Of a stretch of DNA of 64,000 nt, positions 59,149 to 64,000 are shown in pieces. The position numbers were made by a program, and so were the translations under genes. The notes under the pieces are model-generated. The model saw only the letters and a list, made by a program, of their open reading frames with translations. It searched no databases and had not been told where the DNA came from. The DNA comes from Algihabitans sp965233705 (GTDB lineage Bacteria; Pseudomonadota; Alphaproteobacteria; Kiloniellales; DSM-21159). Every line of letters begins with the position of its first letter. The stretch's first letter is position 1. The stretch is from positions 248,001 to 312,000 of the forward strand of contig CBDDTF010000001.1 of assembly GCA_965233705.1 (NCBI GenBank), written 5' to 3'.

Positions 59149-60264
59149 ATGGACCTGCTGTTCGCGGCCCAGACCTGTTTTTCCGAAGACTATGCCAGCG
59201 CCCGCGAGAAGTTTCTGGAGGCCTGCAAGCAGCGCGGCGTCCAGCCGGTCAGCTTCGTCAACCCTCATCGCGGCCCCAAGGGCGAGGAACTGGCGACGGA
59301 CGCGGCCTGGTTCGGGCCGGAGGACGCGCGCGGGGTGCTGGTGATGATCAGTGCCACCCACGGCGGCGAGGGCTTCCCGGGCTCGGCGGCGATGCTCGAC
59401 TGGATCCGCGGCGGCGGCCCCGACAAGCTGCCCGAGGGGGTGGCGGTATTGACGGTGCACGCCATCAACCCCTACGGCTTCGCCTGGCTGCGCCGGGTCA
59501 CCGAGGAGGGCGTCGACCTCAACCGCAACTTCGTCGACTTCGCCGAGCCGCTGCCGGAAAACCCCGGCTATGACGCGCTGGCCAAGGCCCTCGTGCCGGA
59601 CTCGCTGGACGAGGCCACGATCGAGGCCGCCAACGCCACCATCGAGGCCTACCGCGCCGAGCACGGCGAGCGCGCACTGACCCTGGCGCGCAGCGGCGGC
59701 CAGTACCGCCATCCCGGCGGCACCTTCTACGGCGGCACCGGGCCGACCCACGCGCGCCGGACCCTGGAGCAGATCGTCGCCCACTGGAAGCTGGCCGAGC
59801 GCGAGCTGGTCGCGGTGGTCGACTACCACACCGGCCTCGGTCCCTTCGGCTACGGCGAGCCGATCAGCGACCATACGCCGGACTCGGTCAACGTCGAGCG
59901 GGCCAAGCGCTGGTACGGCCGCTCGGTCACCCAGCCGCGCCTGGGCACCTCCTCCTCGGTGCCCAAGACCGGCCTGGCCGAATACGGCTGGGAGCGCATG
60001 CTGGGCGAGAAGGTCAGCTTCATCGCCCTGGAGTACGGCACCTTCCCGCCGTCCAACGGCCTCAAGGTGCTGCGCGCCGACCACTGGCTGCACAACACCC
60101 GCAACGTCGACTGGGACGATCCGACGACCCGGGAGATCAAGCGGGCGCTGAAGGACCACTTCTCCCCGGACGACCTGGACTGGCGCGAGATGGTGCTGTT
60201 CCGCAGCCGCCAGATCCTGCGCCTCGGCCTGGCCGGCCTGCAGAACGACCTGACGGCGGCCTAG
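59149..60264 (+). CDS. DUF2817 (M14-like) metallopeptidase family protein
   Basis: The 371-residue protein shows a zinc-site layout of carboxypeptidase-like proteins: ISATHGGEGFPGSAA (His and Glu ligands), GVDLNRNFVDF (Arg/Asn motif), then VAVVDYHTGLGPFGYGE with the third His. VSFIALEYGTFPP holds the catalytic Glu. There is no signal peptide, so it is cytoplasmic. The substrate is unknown. A GGAGG precedes the ATG. Its TAG stop is the start of repeat copy 5. Confidence 0.85.
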   Translation: MDLLFAAQTCFSEDYASAREKFLEACKQRGVQPVSFVNPHRGPKGEELATDAAWFGPEDARGVLVMISATHGGEGFPGSAAMLDWIRGGGPDKLPEGVAVLTVHAINPYGFAWLRRVTEEGVDLNRNFVDFAEPLPENPGYDALAKALVPDSLDEATIEAANATIEAYRAEHGERALTLARSGGQYRHPGGTFYGGTGPTHARRTLEQIVAHWKLAERELVAVVDYHTGLGPFGYGEPISDHTPDSVNVERAKRWYGRSVTQPRLGTSSSVPKTGLAEYGWERMLGEKVSFIALEYGTFPPSNGLKVLRADHWLHNTRNVDWDDPTTREIKRALKDHFSPDDLDWREMVLFRSRQILRLGLAGLQNDLTAA

Positions 60265-60484
60265 GGCGGTTTGCGAACGTGTGGCCCCGCTTTGGTGGGG
60301 TCGCCGGTCGGGCGCCGCTCCAGGGAGAAAGGCGGTCGGCGGCGAACGGGCTGTTTCCCCAGCGCGGCTCCCGACCGCCGGGCCCACGGCGTGGGCCCGG
60401 CGGTCGGGCGAAAACCGCGCTATCACAAAGCCTTGGAGCGATGCAATCCGATCTGGCGACCGGCCAAGGCGGCTCACTCAGCTC
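60261..60484. repeat. dispersed hairpin element, copy 5
   Basis: It begins CTAGGGCGGTTTGCGAACG with a CCCC-GCTTTGGT-GGGG hairpin. It then carries a perfect GGGCCCACGGCGTGGGCCC stem inside CCGACCGCC/GGCGGTCGG, and ends GAAAACCGCGCTATC, an inverted match to the start. The tail 60430-60484 (CCTTGGAGCGATGC, GGCCAAGGCGGCTCACTC) matches the copy 3 module. The 304 bases to the next gene are all this element plus a short leader. Confidence 0.85.
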
Positions 60485-60568
60485 GGGGCCTCGCGCGAGC
60501 GGCCCGCTGACAGCCGCCGGCCGCGAACCGATATAGCGGGCAGGACATCGTCAACCCGAGAGCGCCCC

Positions 60569-61369
60569 ATGCCCGAGACCGCCAGCCGACTGCCCACCCT
60601 CTTCGTCTCGCACGGCTCGCCGATGCTGATCCTGGAGGAACTGCCGGCGCGCGGCTTCCTGGCCGGGCTCGGCGCCCGGCTGCCGCGGCCGCGCGCGATC
60701 CTCGCCGTCTCGGCCCATTGGGAGAGCGCGACGCCGATCCTCTCCCTGGCCGAGCGGCCGGAGACGATCCACGACTTCTTCGGCTTTCCCGACGCGCTCT
60801 TCGCGCAGCGCTACCCGGCGCCGGGCGCGCCGGAGACGGCGCGCCGCGCCCGCGACCTGCTGGCCGAGGCCGGCTTCGCCCCGGCGACCGAGCTGCGCGG
60901 CCTGGACCACGGCGCCTGGGTCCCGCTGAAGCTGGCCTGGCCCGAGGCGGCGATTCCCGTCGCCCAGCTCTCGATCCAGCCGGCGGCCGGGCCGGACCAC
61001 CACCTCGCCCTCGGCCGCGCGCTGCGGCCCCTGCGCGACGACGGCGTGCTGATCCTGGCCAGCGGCGCGCTGACCCACAACCTGGGCCAGTGGCGCCGCC
61101 ATCGCGGCGCCGACCGGGCCCCCGCCTGGGTCGCGGCCTTCGCCGACTGGATGGCCGCGCGCCTGGCCGCGGGCGACCTGGACGCCCTGCTCGACTACCG
61201 CGCCCGCGCGCCGCACGCCGCCGACAACCACCCCAGCGAAGAGCACCTGCTGCCACTCTACGTCGCGCTCGGCGCCGCGGCCTCGACCGCCGGCGCCCCG
61301 GCGGCCGAGGCGCTGCACCGCAGCTACGCCGACGGGGTGTTGGCGATGGACACCTACGCCTTCGCCTGA
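60569..61369 (+). CDS. LigB-type extradiol dioxygenase (4,5-DOPA dioxygenase/YgiD family)
   Basis: These non-heme enzymes open catechol rings with O2. The 266-residue protein has LPTLFVSHGSPMLILEE (His ligand), RAILAVSAHWESATPIL (second His), GLDHGAWVPLKLAWPEA (third, catalytic region) and ILASGALTHNLGQW. HPSEEHLLPLYVALGAA and SYADGVLAMDTYAFA close the family pattern. The true substrate is not defined; many bacterial YgiD proteins are of uncertain role. The ATG is 85 bases past repeat copy 5. Confidence 0.92.
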   Translation: MPETASRLPTLFVSHGSPMLILEELPARGFLAGLGARLPRPRAILAVSAHWESATPILSLAERPETIHDFFGFPDALFAQRYPAPGAPETARRARDLLAEAGFAPATELRGLDHGAWVPLKLAWPEAAIPVAQLSIQPAAGPDHHLALGRALRPLRDDGVLILASGALTHNLGQWRRHRGADRAPAWVAAFADWMAARLAAGDLDALLDYRARAPHAADNHPSEEHLLPLYVALGAAASTAGAPAAEALHRSYADGVLAMDTYAFA

Positions 61370-61410
61370 CACGCGGCGGCGATGCCGGCGGTTGGCGGTT
61401 GGGCGCCGAC

Positions 61411-63276
61411 TTACTGAGCGGCCGGCGGAACACTCCCGCCCGGCCCACCCTCCGGCGCCCCGGCCGTATCCCCGGCCATGTCCCCGGCCGTGTCCCCGGC
61501 CGTGTCCTCGCGCGCGGCCCGCGCCTTGGCGCGCTTTTCGGCCAGGGTGAAGTCGGTCGCCAGCTCCGCCCCGAAGGCCGTGGCGCCGCACTGGGGGCAT
61601 TCCACGGTGAGGCTCAGCCGCTCCCGAACGAAGGCGTTGCTACAGTCGCACAGCAGGACGTAGCCGTCGGGCAGGCGACCGTCGATGCGCAGCCGCCGGC
61701 CCTGCGCCTTGACCAGGGGCACGGGCTGGCCGGCCCCGTCGGTGGCGTCGGTGGCGTCGGTGGCGTTGCCAGGGCTGGCGCCGTCCGCGCGCCGGCCGAG
61801 CCGGCCGATCTCGGCGAAGCGCTCCAGCGTGTGCGCCGCCCAGTGGCGGATGTCGTAGCGCCGCACGCCCGCCACCAGCTTGTCCATGCGGGCGTGCTGC
61901 TCCTCCACGCTCATGTCCAGCGCCTGCTCGATGGCGGCGTCCATCGAGCGGCTGGAGTAGGGATTGCACAGCACCGCGTTGGGCAGCTCGACCGCGGTGC
62001 CGGCGAACTCCGAAAGGACCAGCGCGCCGCCGTCACCGGCCTTGGCGCCGACGAACTCCTTGGCGACCAGGTTGAGCCCGTCGCGCAGCGGCGCGATCCA
62101 GCAGACCTCGGCGGCCTTGTAGTAGGCGATCAGCTCCTCGAAGGGCACCGCCTGGGTGAAGAGGATGATCGGCTGCCAGCCCAGCGTGGCGAAGCGGCCG
62201 TTGATGCGGCCGACCATGGCCTCGATGTCGCGCTGGGCCTCCTGATAGACGGCCATGTTCGAGTTGGCCGAGACCGAGGTGACCCAGAGCACCACCTCGC
62301 CGCAGAGCTCCGGGCGCCGCTCCAGCAGCCGCTCGTAGGCGAGCAGCATCTCGTGGGTGCCCTTGGTGTAGTCGGTGCGGGCGACCGAGACGATCAGGCG
62401 CCGTCCGCCCAGCTCCTCGCGGATCTCCGCCACCCGCTGCCGGGTCTCGGGGCGGGCCACCACCTCCTGAATGTAGTCGGCGTTGGTGCCCACCGGGAAG
62501 GCGTCGATGTTCACCCGGCGCTCGCCGTGGCGCAGCCGCGTCGCCACGGTCGGCTCGGACAGGGCCAGGCGGCGCGGCGACAGCCCTTCCTCGACCGGCA
62601 CCTCGGTCTCGATCTCCACGCCGCGCAGGCTGCGCGCCGCCTGCACGAAGTTCGTGGCGTAGCGCGGGATGTGGAAGCCGACCAGGTCGCACTGCAAGAG
62701 GCTGTCGATGATCTCCTCGCGCCAGGGCAGCACGTTGAACAGGTCGGAGGAGGGAAAGGGCGTGTGGTGGAAGAAGGCGATCCGCAGGTTCGGCTTGATC
62801 CGGCGTAGATAGGTCGGCACCAGCCAGAGATTGTAGTCGTGCACCCAGACGAAGGCGTCGTCCTCCGCCTCGGCCGCGGCGGCCTCGGCGAACAGCCAGT
62901 TGACCTCGCGGAAGGTGGACCAGTCGACCGGCTCGTAGTCGTACTTCTCGGGGAAGGAGTGCAGGATCGGCCAGAGCGCCTCCTTCGAGGTGACGTGGTA
63001 GAAGGCGCGCACCTGGGCGTCCGTCAGGGGCAGGCGCGAGACGTTGTAGGCGCCGAAGGAATCCTCGATCCGCACCACCCGCTGAAAGTCCGGCTGGGCG
63101 CCCGGCTCCACCTGCTTCCAGGCGACCCAGGCGCCGCGGTCGACCTGGCCGAAGAAGGACTTGAGCGTCGGCACGATCCCGTTCGGGGACCTGTTCTCGC
63201 GGTAGACGGTCTCGCCGTTCTCCTCCACCTCCTCGTAGGGTTGGCGGTGGTAGACGATCACCAGGTTGGACTTCAT
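61411..63276 (-). CDS. ggpS: glucosylglycerol-phosphate synthase with C-terminal zinc-ribbon-like extension
   Basis: GgpS joins ADP-glucose and glycerol-3-phosphate to make the compatible solute precursor glucosylglycerol-phosphate. The 621-residue protein begins NLVIVYHRQPYEEVEENGET, then SPNGIVPTLKSFFGQVDRGA and FVWVHDYNLWLVPTYLRRI. IAFFHHTPFPSSDLFNVLPW, VNIDAFPVGTNADYIQEVV and LRDGLNLVAKEFV follow. This matches cyanobacterial GgpS as I recall it, not OtsA, whose opening is VVSNR. After residue 490 a 130-residue extension follows, with CDCSNAF and CPQCGATAFG and short ATD and DTAG repeats. It overlaps the phosphatase gene by four bases. Confidence 0.85.
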   Translation of the reverse strand: MKSNLVIVYHRQPYEEVEENGETVYRENRSPNGIVPTLKSFFGQVDRGAWVAWKQVEPGAQPDFQRVVRIEDSFGAYNVSRLPLTDAQVRAFYHVTSKEALWPILHSFPEKYDYEPVDWSTFREVNWLFAEAAAAEAEDDAFVWVHDYNLWLVPTYLRRIKPNLRIAFFHHTPFPSSDLFNVLPWREEIIDSLLQCDLVGFHIPRYATNFVQAARSLRGVEIETEVPVEEGLSPRRLALSEPTVATRLRHGERRVNIDAFPVGTNADYIQEVVARPETRQRVAEIREELGGRRLIVSVARTDYTKGTHEMLLAYERLLERRPELCGEVVLWVTSVSANSNMAVYQEAQRDIEAMVGRINGRFATLGWQPIILFTQAVPFEELIAYYKAAEVCWIAPLRDGLNLVAKEFVGAKAGDGGALVLSEFAGTAVELPNAVLCNPYSSRSMDAAIEQALDMSVEEQHARMDKLVAGVRRYDIRHWAAHTLERFAEIGRLGRRADGASPGNATDATDATDGAGQPVPLVKAQGRRLRIDGRLPDGYVLLCDCSNAFVRERLSLTVECPQCGATAFGAELATDFTLAEKRAKARAAREDTAGDTAGDMAGDTAGAPEGGPGGSVPPAAQ

Positions 63277-64000
63277 TCCGCGGCCTCTCCCGTCGTCTTG
63301 AGCACGGCGATGGCATCGCGGATGCCGGCCGCCCCGGGGTGGGGACTGAGGTAGACGGTGTCGAGCGCCGCCACCCGCTCCAGCAGGGCCGCCTCGGCGT
63401 TGCCCACGGCCACGCCCGCCAGCCCGGTGTGGAAGAGCGAGAGGTCGTTGAGCGTGTCGCCGGCGACCAGCACCGCCTCGTGCGGCAGCTCCAGATGCGC
63501 GAGCAGGCGCAGCAGCGTCGGCCCCTTGCTCACCCCCGGCGGCAGCACGTCGAGGTAGGTGTCGGCCGAGGTCAGGCAGTCGAGCCCGAGGGCCGCGATG
63601 CGCTCGGCCACGCGCGGGTCGTAGCGCTGCGGCTCGTAGTAGTAGCTGACGCGGTAGCGGAAGGGGGTGGGCTGCAGCCGCAGGCCCGGCTCCTCGGCCA
63701 GCAGGGCGCGCACCGCCGCGCCCTTGTCGCCCCAGCGTCCGGCGATCCAGGCCTCGATCGGGGCGACCGGCGTGAAGTCGCGACCGGCCACCACCGTGGT
63801 GCCGACGTCGCCGATCACGTAGTCGGGCCAGGGCACGCCCCGCTCCTGACAGAGATGGCGGATGTGCGGCAGGTCGCGGCCGGTGACGAAGATCAGGGTG
63901 ACGGCGTCGCGCCGCGCCGCGATCCAGTCGTAGAGCTCGGCGCGCTGGGCCGCGCTGCCGCCGAGGAAGGTGCCGTCCAGGTCGGTCGCCAGGACCAGGT
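63273..64000 (-). CDS. HAD-IIB sugar-phosphatase (glucosylglycerol-phosphate phosphatase candidate), partial
   Basis: The gene enters from the right edge, and 242 codons are present up to the stop. The first visible residues are LVLATDLDGTFLGG, HAD motif I (Asp-x-Asp-Gly-Thr). FVTGRDLPHIR is motif II, VSKGPTLLRLLAHLE holds the motif III Lys, and VLVAGDTLNDLSLF is motif IV. This arrangement matches sucrose-phosphatase-like and glucosylglycerol-phosphatase-like enzymes. Coupling to ggpS (stop and start share ATGA) suggests it dephosphorylates the GgpS product. The few missing residues lie beyond the window. Confidence 0.75.
   Translation of the reverse strand, partial: LVLATDLDGTFLGGSAAQRAELYDWIAARRDAVTLIFVTGRDLPHIRHLCQERGVPWPDYVIGDVGTTVVAGRDFTPVAPIEAWIAGRWGDKGAAVRALLAEEPGLRLQPTPFRYRVSYYYEPQRYDPRVAERIAALGLDCLTSADTYLDVLPPGVSKGPTLLRLLAHLELPHEAVLVAGDTLNDLSLFHTGLAGVAVGNAEAALLERVAALDTVYLSPHPGAAGIRDAIAVLKTTGEAAE

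Noticed and set aside
61411..63276. Trehalose-6-phosphate synthase (OtsA)
   Set aside because: The opening segment and VYRE...SPNGI...PTLKSFF pattern fit GgpS better, and the coupled HAD phosphatase supports it; trehalose synthesis remains a fallback.

Overview
The window is very GC-rich DNA (about 70% by eye), densely packed with genes, and reads as the chromosome of an alphaproteobacterium. The best guess is a marine or halotolerant member of the Rhodospirillales and relatives. Grounds for this are the CtrA, ChpT and MipZ cell-cycle proteins, a DUF3553 gene beside chpT, a phasin, alphaproteobacterial che and fli gene orders, and a glucosylglycerol-type osmolyte pathway. I see no insertion sequence, phage, CRISPR array or rRNA. 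The only RNA gene found is one tRNA-Met.

Layout. 1-4600: partial GcvT-like gene, tRNA-Met with terminator, mnmA, an alpha/beta hydrolase, then a 750-bp gene-poor stretch with a G-rich tandem repeat and a possible DUF302 remnant. 4.6-12.2 kb: ribonucleotide reductase alpha chain, a CoA-transferase, clpS-clpA, and an EamA transporter. 12.3-20.1 kb: phasin, mipZ, a VWA protein with a membrane J-domain protein, then galU-ugd-phosphohexomutase (sugar nucleotides for surface polysaccharide) and a GGCT-fold protein. 20.1-25.8 kb: a truncated chemoreceptor remnant, an intact chemoreceptor, a DUF4440 protein, a D,D-carboxypeptidase with SPOR domain, and a lipoprotein. 25.8-34.4 kb: fliI-fliJ divergent from ctrA, then the operon cheA-cheW-cheY-cheB-cheR. 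34.8-38.9 kb: ferric iron ABC permease and binding protein, each with a Fur-like box upstream, separated by a second EamA transporter. 39.2-44.9 kb: chpT, DUF3553, and an NAD-linked soluble formate dehydrogenase (fused gamma-beta chain plus alpha chain). 45-49 kb: ankyrin protein, a 42-residue membrane protein, a WD40-cytochrome c fusion, DUF2478 and a secreted protein. 49.2-57.6 kb: a complete periplasmic, membrane-bound formate dehydrogenase locus (DUF3305, DUF3306, TorD-type chaperone, TAT-target peptide, fdhA, fdhB, small lipoprotein, cytochrome b subunit, PepSY-like protein) with a recognisable promoter and terminator. 57.8-64 kb: DUF465, DUF1194, DUF2817, a LigB dioxygenase, and ggpS with an overlapping HAD phosphatase that runs off the right edge.

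The most unusual signal is a dispersed family of imperfect palindromes, with six clear copies and one partial copy. Two copies are exactly 141 bp long. They are bounded by CTAG or GTAG, have terminal inverted repeats containing GCGGTTTGCGACCG-like cores, and show base-pair-preserving changes in their hairpins. Most sit directly at gene 3' ends and supply the TAG stop codon of the neighbouring gene. One lies exactly where a chemoreceptor gene has lost its 5' part.

How the genes work together. Chemotaxis, flagellar export and CtrA/ChpT form a motility and cell-cycle block. Two formate dehydrogenases would feed electrons to NAD and to the membrane quinone pool respectively. Iron uptake, osmolyte synthesis and sugar-nucleotide genes are ordinary neighbours. 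All functional calls rest on motifs read by eye and on recalled family features; no database search was possible.
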